A stretch of 64,000 nucleotides of DNA from Chryseobacterium piscicola (GTDB taxonomy: Bacteria > Bacteroidota > Bacteroidia > Flavobacteriales > Weeksellaceae). The DNA is taken from contig NZ_FTOJ01000012.1 of the NCBI RefSeq assembly GCF_900156685.1, positions 1 through 64,000 of the forward strand, given 5' to 3'. Under the pieces are notes generated by a model. That model had not been told where the DNA came from, ran no database searches, and saw only the letters and a list, made by a program, of their open reading frames with translations. Below, in pieces: positions 43,491-52,796 of the stretch (its first letter is position 1; every line of letters begins with the position of its first letter). Position numbers and translations under genes: made by a program.

Positions 43491-44321
43491 TTGAAAACAA
43501 AAAAACACGATTATTCTCATCTTTCCGCAAAACAACCAATCGGTATCTTTGATAGTGGCGTGGGTGGATTGACGGTAGCCAAAGAAATTAAAAGACTTCT
43601 TCCCAACGAAGATCTTATCTATTATGGCGATACAAAACACCTTCCATACGGGGAAAAATCCAAAGAAGCAATAGTAGGTTATTGCGAGAAAATAACGAAT
43701 TTTTTGCTCGAGAAAAATTGCAAAGCCATTGTCATTGCATGCAATTCTGCAACGGCAAATGCGTTGAAAGAAGTTCTTGATTTGGTGGCAGATCAAGTAC
43801 CTGTAATAGATGTAATTAATCCAGTTGCCGAAAAAGTTTCTTATGAAATTCACAATAATATTGGAGTAATAGCAACTAAAGCTACTGTAAATTCAGGATT
43901 GTACAGGAAAAGCATACGAAAACATAATAAATGGATAAAAGTAGACGAGCTTGCAACTCCGCTTTTGGTGCCTGCGATTGAAGAGGGCTTCAAAAACCAT
44001 CCTATTACGCATTCTATTATTTATAATTATCTGAGCAATGCAAAATTGAAAAATATTGAAACTTTAATCTTAGGATGCACCCATTATCCGCTTTTGATTG
44101 ATGAAATCAAACAATATTACGGAAACCGTGTCCGGGTAATAGATTCACCAAATATCGTAGCAAATCATTTGAAGATTATTTTAGATAAATACCATCTGCT
44201 GAATAATCATAATCCAAAACCAAACTATCATTTTTACCTCTCAGATCTCACTAAAAATTTTGAGAAAATATCTAAAAAATTCTTTGGTAAAACAATCGAT
44301 CTTGAGTTGAAAGTTTTATAA
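43491..44321 (+). CDS. murI: Glutamate racemase
   Basis: 276 residues starting from TTG at 43491; no ATG or GTG exists in frame before the catalytic region, and the upstream frame is closed by a TAA at 43482, so TTG is the likely start. It supplies D-glutamate for peptidoglycan. IFDSGVGGLTV at 19-29 and the catalytic cysteine pair C84 (IACNSATAN) and C196 (GCTHYPLL) are intact. A full -7 box TATTTTTG at 43465-43472 gives a leader of ~12 nt. Confidence 0.95.
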   Translation: MKTKKHDYSHLSAKQPIGIFDSGVGGLTVAKEIKRLLPNEDLIYYGDTKHLPYGEKSKEAIVGYCEKITNFLLEKNCKAIVIACNSATANALKEVLDLVADQVPVIDVINPVAEKVSYEIHNNIGVIATKATVNSGLYRKSIRKHNKWIKVDELATPLLVPAIEEGFKNHPITHSIIYNYLSNAKLKNIETLILGCTHYPLLIDEIKQYYGNRVRVIDSPNIVANHLKIILDKYHLLNNHNPKPNYHFYLSDLTKNFEKISKKFFGKTIDLELKVL

Positions 44322-44324
44322 ATT

Positions 44325-44359
44325 AAAAAGCTGTTTCAAATTCTGGAGCAGCTTTTTTT
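44325..44359 (+). terminator. Terminator after murI
   Basis: AAAAAGCTG (44325-44333) pairs with CAGCTTTTT (44349-44357); T-tract follows, 3 bp past the stop codon. Confidence 0.75.
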
Positions 44360-44637
44360 GTCTTTTTAAAATAGCTTTATCACTTTTCAAGCCTTCGTTT
44401 GGGTGTGTTCAGATAATTCGTCTTTAATGTTTTTGTAAATACAAAATTCCAAAGTTGGCTATTGATGGAGGAGAGGCCTTAATTTAATATCGTCTATAAC
44501 TCTCTACCTTTTGGTATATATATCTTTTTCAGAATTCTGTTTTCTGTCGTATACCAGGTATTTGTTTTTTGTAGAAAACCGATTGTTGAATTGGTTTTAA
44601 AATTTCAATAAGTTTAAGTCTTGCTTTAGATAATTAA
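44360..44637. other. Intergenic spacer, nothing recognised
   Basis: About 280 bp between convergent murI and rsmD, AT-rich with stops in every frame. No repeat, RNA gene or promoter stands out. Confidence 0.3.
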
Positions 44638-44668
44638 CAAAAAAAATCAGGAATTAATTTTCCTGATT
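44638..44668 (-). terminator. Terminator overlapping the rsmD stop codon
   Basis: AATCAGGAA (44645-44653) and TTCCTGATT (44660-44668) form a perfect 9-bp stem; the rsmD TAA (44656-44654) lies in the loop, and a T-run follows on the minus strand. Confidence 0.75.
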
Positions 44669-45241
44669 ACTTATTTCTTCCTGCACTTCGGTATTGGGTT
44701 CGTAGAAACTAAAACTTACATTTCCATATTTTCGGGTAAATTTAAAATTGGGATGATCAAGTTTTAATCTGCTTTGATGCTCGATAATTAAAATTCCGTT
44801 CGGTTTCAAATATTTATTTTTTAGAACCAAAGAAAGCAATTCTTGGTATTTTTTTTCTTCGGTTTCAAACGGAGCGTCGGCAAAAACGATTTCGTAAGAT
44901 TTATTATTTCTGAATTTTTTCAACCAGTCAAAAACATCACCTCTCTGGGTATTCACCTGCAGACTCATGCCCAATTCTGAAGCAGTTGCATTGATGAAAG
45001 AGGTGTGCTTAGGATTCATTTCTACAGAAGTTACATCTTGGCAGCCTCTGGAAGCAAATTCTAAAGAAATAGACCCTATTCCTGCAAATAGATCAAGAAC
45101 GGAAATCGACTGCATGTCGTATGTGTTTTCTAAAATACTGAAAAGCGCTTCTTTGGCAAAGTCGGTGGTAGGTCTTACATCAAAGTTTCTGGGAGCGGCT
45201 ATTTTTTTTGCCTTCCACTTGCCTGCAATTATTCTGTACAT
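44654..45241 (-). CDS. rsmD: RsmD-family 16S rRNA (guanine966-N2)-methyltransferase
   Basis: 195 residues. RsmD methylates G966 of 16S rRNA. MYRIIAGKWKAKKI, RPTTDFAKEALF (~23-34) and the SAM-binding VLDLFAGIGSISLE (~48-61) are family-typical. The catalytic motif IV normally reads DPPF/Y; here it is DAPF (FADAPFETEE), a Pro-to-Ala change. Lies downstream of DUF3822, a frequent arrangement in Bacteroidota. Confidence 0.9.
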   Translation of the reverse strand: MYRIIAGKWKAKKIAAPRNFDVRPTTDFAKEALFSILENTYDMQSISVLDLFAGIGSISLEFASRGCQDVTSVEMNPKHTSFINATASELGMSLQVNTQRGDVFDWLKKFRNNKSYEIVFADAPFETEEKKYQELLSLVLKNKYLKPNGILIIEHQSRLKLDHPNFKFTRKYGNVSFSFYEPNTEVQEEISNQEN

Positions 45242-45347
45242 GTATTGTTATAGGTTTAAGGTTGGGTTGCTAGTTTTTGATGAAAAGCAGAACTTAAGGA
45301 TTTATTAATATAAATGTAAGTTGCAGCTTCAAAATCTAGGATACAAC

Positions 45348-46064
45348 TTAATTAAGAATGAAATTTTTTGTTGGTGAATTGTTATAAACAATCTTTAAAG
45401 TTTTTACAAATTTTTGAAGTTCCGAAATAAAAGTTTCGTTTTCTGTAGTTTCTCCGTAAGCGAAAAACTTGGTCTCATTGATTCCAAAACCTATTTTGCT
45501 TAAAGTAAACATTACGAAATAAAGGAAATCTACCTCAGAATTTACATCAAGATTGTTATAAAGAATAACTTTTTTGTCATCAATTGCAAAAAACTCGCAT
45601 TGGTTGTGATATAAGTTGATATGAATTTCTTTATTGTTTTTAAAACTGATAGAATTTAAAAACTTTTCTCCCGAAAAATTAAAGAAAACAGGAATAGACA
45701 AAGCCTTTATTTTTTGATAATACTCTTTCGGAAAAGTGTAATAAAACTGCACTTTAAACTTGCGATTTACAGATAGCATCAATTCCTCTTTTTCTCTATC
45801 TACCGGACTGTTGTAGGCTATTAAATCATATCCTGAATTGTGATCTTTGAAACCTTCGGGCATCAAAGTAAAATTGTTCAGTGCTGAAACAACATGTATT
45901 TCGTCGAATCTTTGCTTGATTAAAATTTCATCAAGCGTGTTGAGTAGGTGGTTTTCTGGTGATTCTTCATCAGAGAAACAAGACTTTTCTTCCACAATGC
46001 TTTTATTTTTAGCAATCTGGTATATTAATGCGTCTTTTGTGAAAAGTAAATGTAGTACGTTCAT
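45348..46064 (-). CDS. DUF3822 family protein
   Basis: 238 residues, no signal peptide. The sequence matches DUF3822 (a Bacteroidota-only family with a predicted actin-like ATPase fold), including LLNTLDEILIKQRFDEIHVV, then SVNRKFKVQFYYTFPKEYY, and INLYHNQCEFFAI. Function unknown; the usual location next to rsmD suggests a link with ribosome or tRNA-related processes, though only by association. rsmD lies ~107 bp downstream and the Smr gene 19 bp upstream, so a three-gene operon is likely. Confidence 0.85.
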   Translation of the reverse strand: MNVLHLLFTKDALIYQIAKNKSIVEEKSCFSDEESPENHLLNTLDEILIKQRFDEIHVVSALNNFTLMPEGFKDHNSGYDLIAYNSPVDREKEELMLSVNRKFKVQFYYTFPKEYYQKIKALSIPVFFNFSGEKFLNSISFKNNKEIHINLYHNQCEFFAIDDKKVILYNNLDVNSEVDFLYFVMFTLSKIGFGINETKFFAYGETTENETFISELQKFVKTLKIVYNNSPTKNFILN

Positions 46065-46082
46065 AAGTCAATTCCTGCAAAT

Positions 46083-46577
46083 TTAATGAAAATCTACCAT
46101 TACCGCACCCGATTGATGGTGAAGTATTTCTTTGTTGTAAAAATCAAGATTAGTCTGGCTTTCAAGTGTGTCCAAAACTAATCTTTGTAGAGTTCCGTCG
46201 CCAATTCCGTGTACAATTTCCAACCTCTTGAGATTGTTTTTTCGGCAAAAATTAACTGTTTCAATCAGCTTTTCCTTTTGTAAGAATAGTCGCTCAAAAC
46301 CTTCATAATCATTAGGGTTGTTAACCATATTTTCAAAATGAAGATCCAAGATAAATGGGTTTTTATCGTGTTTTTTAGAAAATATTTTTTTAGGCTCGGG
46401 CTTTTTTATAATTTTAATATTTTCATAAATTTCAGCATTCTTAGGAACTAGTTTTTCTTTAGGATAAGGATATGTAAAACCATATTCATCTTTAAAAACT
46501 ACAGTATTCCCATTGACCGAAGTGATTACTCCGCTCAAATCTTCATCTAAAACTGAAACTTTATCTCCTATTTTCAT
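46083..46577 (-). CDS. Smr-domain protein
   Basis: 164 residues. N-terminal ~45 residues form a small beta-barrel (IGDKVSVLDEDLSGVITSV), followed by a basic linker and a C-terminal Smr domain with LDLHFENM and the signature HGIGDGTLQRLV. Smr domains are endonucleases; in bacteria they occur in MutS2 (ribosome rescue by mRNA cleavage) or alone, as here. It is the first gene of the Smr-DUF3822-rsmD set on the minus strand. Confidence 0.87.
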   Translation of the reverse strand: MKIGDKVSVLDEDLSGVITSVNGNTVVFKDEYGFTYPYPKEKLVPKNAEIYENIKIIKKPEPKKIFSKKHDKNPFILDLHFENMVNNPNDYEGFERLFLQKEKLIETVNFCRKNNLKRLEIVHGIGDGTLQRLVLDTLESQTNLDFYNKEILHHQSGAVMVDFH

Positions 46578-46793
46578 AATTTTTTCATATTTGATACTAC
46601 AAATAACTTAATAATTTTCATATTTGTTTTTTTTGCCAAAGAAGGATGACACTTCTATCGTGGCTAAAACCAACTCCGTCAAAAATCCTGTCGAATTTGG
46701 AATCGCGCTAATGCAAAAAAAAACATTTTACTTAAATTTGAGTATAGCTTAATTTTTGTTAAGTATATTATCTCTCAACGGATTATATTTAAA

Positions 46794-47291
46794 CTAAACC
46801 TTCGCTCCCAATTCAATCACCTCCAAATCTTTTATTTCTTCCCCATCAATCACAAAGCGCATCATCGTCCTCATTTTGTGCCATCCTTGTTTCCCACAAG
46901 CTCCGGGATTCAAATGTAAAAGATTGTTTTTCTGATCATACATCGCCTTCAAAATATGAGAATGCCCCGAAATAAATAGCTTTGGCGCTTTTGTAGAAAT
47001 CTCTTTATTGGCTAATGGTGTATATTTTCCGGGATAGCCACCGATGTGAATCATTAGAACTTCCACTTTTTCACAGAAAAAACGATTCACTTCAGGAAAT
47101 TCAGAACGAATTTTTGTTCCATCAATATTTCCCCAAACACCTTTTAGTGGTTTTATTTTTTCAAGTTGCTCAATGATTTCAAAGCTTCCGAAATCACCGC
47201 AATGCCATATTTCATCAGCTTGTTTTGCGTAATCTAAAATTCTGTCATCTATATAAGAATGAGAATCGGAGAGGAGAAGAATCTTGGTCAT
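46794..47291 (-). CDS. YfcE/MJ0936-type metallophosphodiesterase
   Basis: 165 residues from ATG 47291. Calcineurin-like fold with all metal motifs: DSHS at ~8-11, HCGDFGS (~29-35), GNID (~52-55), IHIGG, and SGHSH (~108-112), then NPGA. YfcE-type enzymes hydrolyse phosphodiesters in vitro; natural substrates are not settled. The open frame continues upstream to 47357, but a full -7 box (TATCTTTG, complement of 47309-47316) falls inside that extension, so the internal ATG is preferred. Confidence 0.9.
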   Translation of the reverse strand: MTKILLLSDSHSYIDDRILDYAKQADEIWHCGDFGSFEIIEQLEKIKPLKGVWGNIDGTKIRSEFPEVNRFFCEKVEVLMIHIGGYPGKYTPLANKEISTKAPKLFISGHSHILKAMYDQKNNLLHLNPGACGKQGWHKMRTMMRFVIDGEEIKDLEVIELGAKV

Positions 47292-47353
47292 TTGTAAATA
47301 ATTCTTTGCAAAGATAGTCTTTAAAATATTTTTTTTCTTTTTTTGAAGTACAA

Positions 47354-47695
47354 TCAAAGCTTATATTTATGAATAATAATACTATCTTTTTTATGAATAC
47401 GAAATACCAGCTGACCTTTTTTTTTCACAATTGTATCTCCTATTTCTATTTCGTTTTTATATGAAGACCACCATCTGTTATGATGAATGTATTTACAAGA
47501 TTTTTTATTTTTTGGTTGATATCCTTGTGTTTTAAACCCATCTGAAGTGAACTTTGCAGATGGAATTTCAACAACTAGAATACACTCTTCCTCAGCAAGT
47601 CGATCAGCATTGCCTTCATGGTCAATTTTGTTTGCAATAATAAATACAACAAACAAAATAATGAAGCAAATTATCCAACCTTTATTTTCCTTCAT
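47354..47695 (-). CDS. Small membrane-anchored protein of unknown function
   Basis: 113 residues. One N-terminal hydrophobic helix (WIICFIILFVVFIIANKI) followed by a soluble, beta-rich, Lys-rich part (VVEIPSAKFTSDGFKTQGY...). No lipobox and no recognised domain. Upstream of the phosphodiesterase gene, end to end with its extended frame, so it may share a transcript, but the -7 box before the phosphodiesterase argues for independent expression. Confidence 0.55.
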   Translation of the reverse strand: MKENKGWIICFIILFVVFIIANKIDHEGNADRLAEEECILVVEIPSAKFTSDGFKTQGYQPKNKKSCKYIHHNRWWSSYKNEIEIGDTIVKKKGQLVFRIHKKDSIIIHKYKL

Positions 47696-47813
47696 GCTAG
47701 ATTTATTTTAAATCTCAAGAATAGAATAAGAAAGAAAGAAATTATCGACTTCTGATTAGATCAAATTTACTCAATAATCCCGAATTGATTAACTTTGGAA
47801 AAATTAAAAAAAA

Positions 47814-49355
47814 ATGAAGCAAAAGCTATCTCTATTCTTTGTTCTCGTGTCTTTTATCTCGTTTGCGCAGGTTGAAGAAAAAAAACTGGATGATTTGATT
47901 CAGAATACTTTAACAACCTTCAATGTTCCCGGAATGTCGGTTGGTGTTATCAAAGACGGAAAAATCATTTATTCTAAAGGTTTTGGTGTTCGCTCATTAA
48001 CCTCAAAACAGCCGATGGATGATACTACTCTGGTGGGAATTGCTTCCAACTCAAAAGGGTTCACGTGTACCGCATTAGCGATTTTGGCAGACGAAGGAAA
48101 ATTGGATTGGGACGATAAAGTGTCAAAATACATTCCTGAGTTTCAAATGTATGATCCTTATGTTTCTCAGAATGTAACGATCAAAGATTTGGTAACGCAT
48201 AGAGCCGGATTGGGGCTTGGACAAGGTGATTTGATGTTTTTTCCAGAAGGTGGAAATCTTACGGTAAACGATATTGTTCACAATGTGAGATATTTGAAAC
48301 CCGAAAATCCTTTCAGAACGACTTTGGATTATAATAATGTGATGTTCATCGTTGCTGGTGAAATAATTCATCGTGTTTCTGGATTAAATTGGGCAGAATT
48401 TATCGAACAGAGAATCTTGAAACCAGTAGGAATGAATTCAAGTTTCGGAAGTTACAACCGAGCAAAAGCTGTTACCAATAAAATTGACGCTCATGCCCCT
48501 GCAGAAGGTAAAGTAATTGCCGTTCCACACGACTGGAACGAAACGGCCAACGCAGCGGGAGGAATTATGAGTAACATCATAGATATGACGACTTGGGCAG
48601 AATGTTTGATGAATAATTTCACGACTAAAGATGGTAAAAAATTGGTTTCTGATAAAAATATTATGCAGCTCTGGAATCTTCAGATTGCTAGTGGAGTAGC
48701 TCTGAAAAATCCTTATGACACTGGTTTTTATGGCTATGGATTAGGTTGGTTTTTGAGTGATGTGAAAGGTCACAAACAAGTACAACATACAGGTGGATTA
48801 ATCGGAACGGTTACCCAGTTTACATTAATCCCGGATATGAAATTAGGAATTGTGGTATTGACGAATCAACAATCTGGCGCAGCTTTCAATACGATTACAA
48901 ATACAGTGAAAGATTCCTATCTCGGTGTTGCAGATAAAAACTGGCTGAAAATATATGGTGACAGAATGAAAAAAATGGATGAAAATTTTGATAAGCAGAA
49001 GAAAGAAGTTTTTGCAAAATCTGATGCCTTTAAAAAAGACAAAAATCTGCAGCCTAAAGCAGAACAATTTGTCGGGAAATACAATGATTTGTGGTTTGGT
49101 GATGTAGAAATTGCTCAGCAAGGAAATACGTACAGAATTTCTTGCAAAAATTCTCCGAGGTTAAAAGGAGAGTTGCTGCCATATTCCAACAATACATTTA
49201 TAGTGAAATGGGATGATAGAAGTTATGATGCAGACGCATATATCATCTTTAATTATGACGAAAACGGAAAAGCAGAATCCGCAAAAATGAAAGCGATTTC
49301 AGATATTACAGATTTTAGTTTTGATTTTGATGATCTGGATTTTAAACGAAAATAA
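47814..49355 (+). CDS. Class C beta-lactamase-fold serine hydrolase with C-terminal DUF3471-like domain
   Basis: 513 residues: signal peptide (MKQKLSLFFVLVSFISFAQ), a penicillin-binding/beta-lactamase-fold domain (~22-375) and a C-terminal beta domain (~420-510, KFVGKYNDLWFGDVEI-type, resembling DUF3471). Active-site motifs: S78-x-x-K81, Y173-N174-N175 and H325-T-G-G. Such proteins are usually periplasmic peptidases or esterases; without genetic context, resistance should not be assumed. Monocistronic or paired with the next exported gene 55 bp downstream. Confidence 0.9.
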   Translation: MKQKLSLFFVLVSFISFAQVEEKKLDDLIQNTLTTFNVPGMSVGVIKDGKIIYSKGFGVRSLTSKQPMDDTTLVGIASNSKGFTCTALAILADEGKLDWDDKVSKYIPEFQMYDPYVSQNVTIKDLVTHRAGLGLGQGDLMFFPEGGNLTVNDIVHNVRYLKPENPFRTTLDYNNVMFIVAGEIIHRVSGLNWAEFIEQRILKPVGMNSSFGSYNRAKAVTNKIDAHAPAEGKVIAVPHDWNETANAAGGIMSNIIDMTTWAECLMNNFTTKDGKKLVSDKNIMQLWNLQIASGVALKNPYDTGFYGYGLGWFLSDVKGHKQVQHTGGLIGTVTQFTLIPDMKLGIVVLTNQQSGAAFNTITNTVKDSYLGVADKNWLKIYGDRMKKMDENFDKQKKEVFAKSDAFKKDKNLQPKAEQFVGKYNDLWFGDVEIAQQGNTYRISCKNSPRLKGELLPYSNNTFIVKWDDRSYDADAYIIFNYDENGKAESAKMKAISDITDFSFDFDDLDFKRK

Positions 49356-49410
49356 TTTTCAGACCCAAAAATCTTCTTATCTTTAAAAAATAAATATTTA
49401 AATTAAAATT

Positions 49411-50067
49411 ATGAAATCACTTGTTCTTGCACTTTTACTCATCATTTCAATCGGTAAATTTTCAGCACAAACTACCGAAGGACAAATTACCTACAAAATG
49501 GATTTCTCCAGCGACAACCCAGAAATGGCAGTGGCGCTTCCAATGATGCAGGGCTCTACCATGCAACTGTATTTTACAAAAGATAAATCTGCAGCTAATG
49601 TTGAAATGGGTAGCATTATGAAAATGAAAAGCGTGATGGATACCAAACTAGATAAAGGAATTATCTTAATCGACGTTATGGGACAACAAATTGCCAATAA
49701 TATTGAATCTATCTCTAAAACAAAAGTAGATACTGATAAAATAGGAAAGCCAGTGCTTACATCTGAAACAAAACAAATTTTGGGTTTCAACTGCAAAAAA
49801 TATACAGTGAAAGACCCATCCGGTGAAGGTAATGACTCTGTTTTGTGGATTACAACTGACATTAAAACAACATTGGCAGGACAAAAACAATTCACCAACG
49901 GTCTTGAAGGCGTTCCTTTAGAATTTTCTACAATGCAGCAAGGAATGAATGTGCATTTCGAGGCAACCAACTTCATTAAAACACTAGATCATGAAGTATT
50001 TAGCACTAAAATACCTGAAGGATACAAAATAATGACAGAGGAAGAAATGAAAAGAATAGGAGCTTAA
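49411..50067 (+). CDS. Exported DUF4412/GLPGLI-like protein
   Basis: 218 residues with a signal peptide (MKSLVLALLLIISIGKFSAQ) and an all-beta body. EGQITYKMDFSSDNPEM and QILGFNCKKYTVK resemble the DUF4412 / GLPGLI group of Bacteroidota periplasmic proteins (possible lipocalin- or LolA-like barrel). Family function is unknown. It follows the serine hydrolase after 55 bp and ends at a terminator. Confidence 0.65.
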   Translation: MKSLVLALLLIISIGKFSAQTTEGQITYKMDFSSDNPEMAVALPMMQGSTMQLYFTKDKSAANVEMGSIMKMKSVMDTKLDKGIILIDVMGQQIANNIESISKTKVDTDKIGKPVLTSETKQILGFNCKKYTVKDPSGEGNDSVLWITTDIKTTLAGQKQFTNGLEGVPLEFSTMQQGMNVHFEATNFIKTLDHEVFSTKIPEGYKIMTEEEMKRIGA

Positions 50068-50102
50068 TCTTTATTCCTTTTTAGGAAATAGAATACAGTC
50101 AA

Positions 50103-50135
50103 AAAAAATACAATTCTCGGATTGTATTTTTTTTT
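50103..50135 (+). terminator. Terminator after the DUF4412-like gene
   Basis: AATACAAT (50108-50115) pairs with ATTGTATT (50121-50128), flanked by A8 and T10 tracts; loop TCTCG. Confidence 0.8.
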
Positions 50136-50373
50136 ATCTTTAAACCAAAGTTTTCGCTATGCAGTGAAGGCTGATTCTATATTTTTTTTCATTAGGAATT
50201 TACTATAAAATATTTAAAACATAATTTGAAAAAAAATTCAGATTTGTTTCATAATACAATGACCGTATTGTAAGATATCAGCAAAAAACTAAATGATTTA
50301 GAGAAAATTTGCAATACAGATCAACTTCAAAAAACTTTTTAATTCCCTATCTTTAGCATCAAATTTTTCATTA
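50136..50373. other. AT-rich leader region of the GAF-domain gene
   Basis: No gene. TATCTTTA at 50348-50355 is one base off the -7 consensus and would start transcription ~12 bp before the GTG start at 50374. Confidence 0.35.
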
Positions 50374-52680
50374 GTGCCAGAATTTTTGCAGGAAGACAGT
50401 CCGTTTCAGGTTTTTTTATCATTCAAAAAATATTTGGATGTATTAGAGCATATCCGCTACAACGACAGGCTAGAATATCGGGTAAACTATGCAGAATCTG
50501 TCATACAAAGATTTAAAAAAATCCCTGAGCTTTGTGAAGGTTCTCAGGATTTTAGTTTACTTACAAAGCATAAAGAACTTATCAGTATGCTGTTGGCAGA
50601 TTTGTTCCCAACGGGTCTTACGCACAATGAAATAAAAGCTGCAAGTATTCCATTTACAGATATTACATTTAATTATACAGAGAGATTCAGAAAAATACTT
50701 TCAGATGCGGGTCATAATTTTGTTTTAGAATTTCGGGATATGTCTAATGATGAAATGTACGTACTTTGTTGCTGCATTATCATTCAGGTTTACTTTAAAA
50801 AAGACGTGAAAATTACCATTCCGTTCTATTACGATATTCCAGACCAGCATGGTATTTTGAGACATTATAAAATTACAGTTAACTCAGATTTTTCTGAAAT
50901 TGCGCCAATTAATAAAAACAAATTACCCAACGATAAGGAAATTGACGCTCTCCTCGAAAACCTTGATGACTTAAGCCTTTGGAAAAAACATTTCCCACCA
51001 CAATCTTGGACACTGAAGGGGTTTAATATATTTTCTCTTATTGATTGTACCACTGAAGTGGCCCTTTCTGATCTGAAGTCTACAATGATTCAAATTGATC
51101 CGGAAAACCCGCTTCCAAATGAAAATTTACAGGAAATATTTAAGTCTTACTTTGATGTTGCCCAGCTCAATTTCGGTTTGATGCTTATGGATCATCAACA
51201 TCAGAAATTGGAGAAACTTCCCATCTATGAAAATGTTTTCAGCAATTATCTTCTAGATTTTTGGATAAATCTATACGATGAAAAGATGCAAAAAACAGCT
51301 TTCCAAAATCTGAAATACAACCCGAAACCCATTGTGATTTCAGACGTTGATCATTTTGATGATGAGATTCAAAACGCTCCCAACTTTTCTGTACTGGCCA
51401 AAAACAACATCAAAAGTTTTATGGTTATCCCCATTGTACATGAAGGTGAAGTATTAGCTTTAATGGAGTTTACATCAGAGATTGCCAAAAGTTTTAATGG
51501 TCTTAAATTAAAAAAATTAGATTCACTAAGTGATATTTTGGTTTTTTCACTCAATCGTTTCAAGCATGAAAGAGATAACCAGATTGAGGCTATCATACAG
51601 CGGGAATATACTACGATTCACAATTCTGTCATCTGGAAATTTAGAAATGAAGCCGAAAAATATTTCAATGCTTCACTTCAGCGCAAATTATACACTTTGA
51701 GGGAAATAAGTTTCAAAAATCTAAGCCCGCTTTTTGGGGTTTCAGACATTCGTTCTTCTTCAGACAAACGTTTTCAGTTGATGCTTGATGATCTCAATGA
51801 GCAAATAGATTATCTGCATAAGCTTTTTTCCTCTTCAAATTTTCTGGAAAATGAAAAATATATTTTAGCACTGGATGTTTTCGAAAATGAACTCAATCAT
51901 GATTTTAAAGCAGACACCGAGCAAAGATTTCAGCGTCTTTTGAGAGAAGAAATTCACCCGTTACTTCAAGCAGAGCTAGAAATTCGTTCTACAGAAGCTA
52001 TAAAAGATTATTTTTCTAGAGTTTATACTGTCAACAGTTTGTTTTATTCAAATAGACGAAATTTGGATGAATCTATCACGTTGATCAACCGTAAAATCAC
52101 AGATATTTTAGATGAAAGCCAGGCGGAAGCTCAAGAAATTTTTCCTCATTATTACGAGAGATTTAAATCTGATGGCGTAGAGCATAATCTATACATTGGG
52201 CAAAACCTCAATCCTTCAATCCCATATACTTCAAAACATCTTAGCGAATTGCGTTACTGGCAACTGAAAACAATTTGCAAAATAGAGCATGAATTTGAAA
52301 ATTTCACCAAAGAACTTCCAATTTCACTGGAAATTGCTTCCCTTATTTTTGTTTATAATGAAAGAATAGACATTCGCTTCCGAATGGATGAAAAAAGATT
52401 TGATGTAGACGGTGCTCATAATTCTTTCTACGAGATTATTAAAAAACGACTTGAGAAAGCCAAAATTAAAGATTCAGCCGAAAGAATTACCAGTCCCGGC
52501 AAAATCACCATAGTCTATTTCGGAATGGAAAACCAGAAAGAATATCTAGGTTATATTTCCAGACTTCAAAAAATGGGAATTCTTAAAAATAATGTAGAAT
52601 TATTGAGGGTTGAGGATTTGCAGGGAGCTTCAGGGCTTTTGGCAATGCGTGTCTCTTTAGCTTTCAATTTTAAACTTTAA
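50374..52680 (+). CDS. GAF domain-containing protein
   Basis: 768 residues starting with GTG. No signal peptide or membrane helix. The middle (~250-395) is a GAF domain (FGLMLMDHQHQKLEKLP, then FMVIPIVHEGEVLALMEFTS); regions on both sides are long helical segments without a recognised output domain: no histidine kinase, GGDEF, HD or DNA-binding motif is visible. Bacteroidota carry orthologues annotated only as GAF proteins. It could sense a small ligand such as a cyclic nucleotide, but nothing proves it. The opposing HD-PycTM gene ends 116 bp away. Confidence 0.78.
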   Translation: MPEFLQEDSPFQVFLSFKKYLDVLEHIRYNDRLEYRVNYAESVIQRFKKIPELCEGSQDFSLLTKHKELISMLLADLFPTGLTHNEIKAASIPFTDITFNYTERFRKILSDAGHNFVLEFRDMSNDEMYVLCCCIIIQVYFKKDVKITIPFYYDIPDQHGILRHYKITVNSDFSEIAPINKNKLPNDKEIDALLENLDDLSLWKKHFPPQSWTLKGFNIFSLIDCTTEVALSDLKSTMIQIDPENPLPNENLQEIFKSYFDVAQLNFGLMLMDHQHQKLEKLPIYENVFSNYLLDFWINLYDEKMQKTAFQNLKYNPKPIVISDVDHFDDEIQNAPNFSVLAKNNIKSFMVIPIVHEGEVLALMEFTSEIAKSFNGLKLKKLDSLSDILVFSLNRFKHERDNQIEAIIQREYTTIHNSVIWKFRNEAEKYFNASLQRKLYTLREISFKNLSPLFGVSDIRSSSDKRFQLMLDDLNEQIDYLHKLFSSSNFLENEKYILALDVFENELNHDFKADTEQRFQRLLREEIHPLLQAELEIRSTEAIKDYFSRVYTVNSLFYSNRRNLDESITLINRKITDILDESQAEAQEIFPHYYERFKSDGVEHNLYIGQNLNPSIPYTSKHLSELRYWQLKTICKIEHEFENFTKELPISLEIASLIFVYNERIDIRFRMDEKRFDVDGAHNSFYEIIKKRLEKAKIKDSAERITSPGKITIVYFGMENQKEYLGYISRLQKMGILKNNVELLRVEDLQGASGLLAMRVSLAFNFKL

Positions 52681-52796
52681 AGCCATTCCCATAAAACGAA
52701 TGAAAGAGCAATGTAAAAACATTTGGTAAAATTCTATGACCAAAAATCAGGCTATTTCAAGAAAGCTCCAGAAAGGGTGACGCAAGCCTAAACAAA

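Noticed and set aside
47814..49355. Serine hydrolase as an antibiotic-resistance beta-lactamase
   Set aside because: The SxxK/YxN/HTGG motifs define a broad fold; the C-terminal extra domain and lack of a regulator point to a housekeeping hydrolase.
49491..49976. 161-codon minus-strand frame opposite the DUF4412-like gene
   Set aside because: Antisense shadow without signal, motif or start context.
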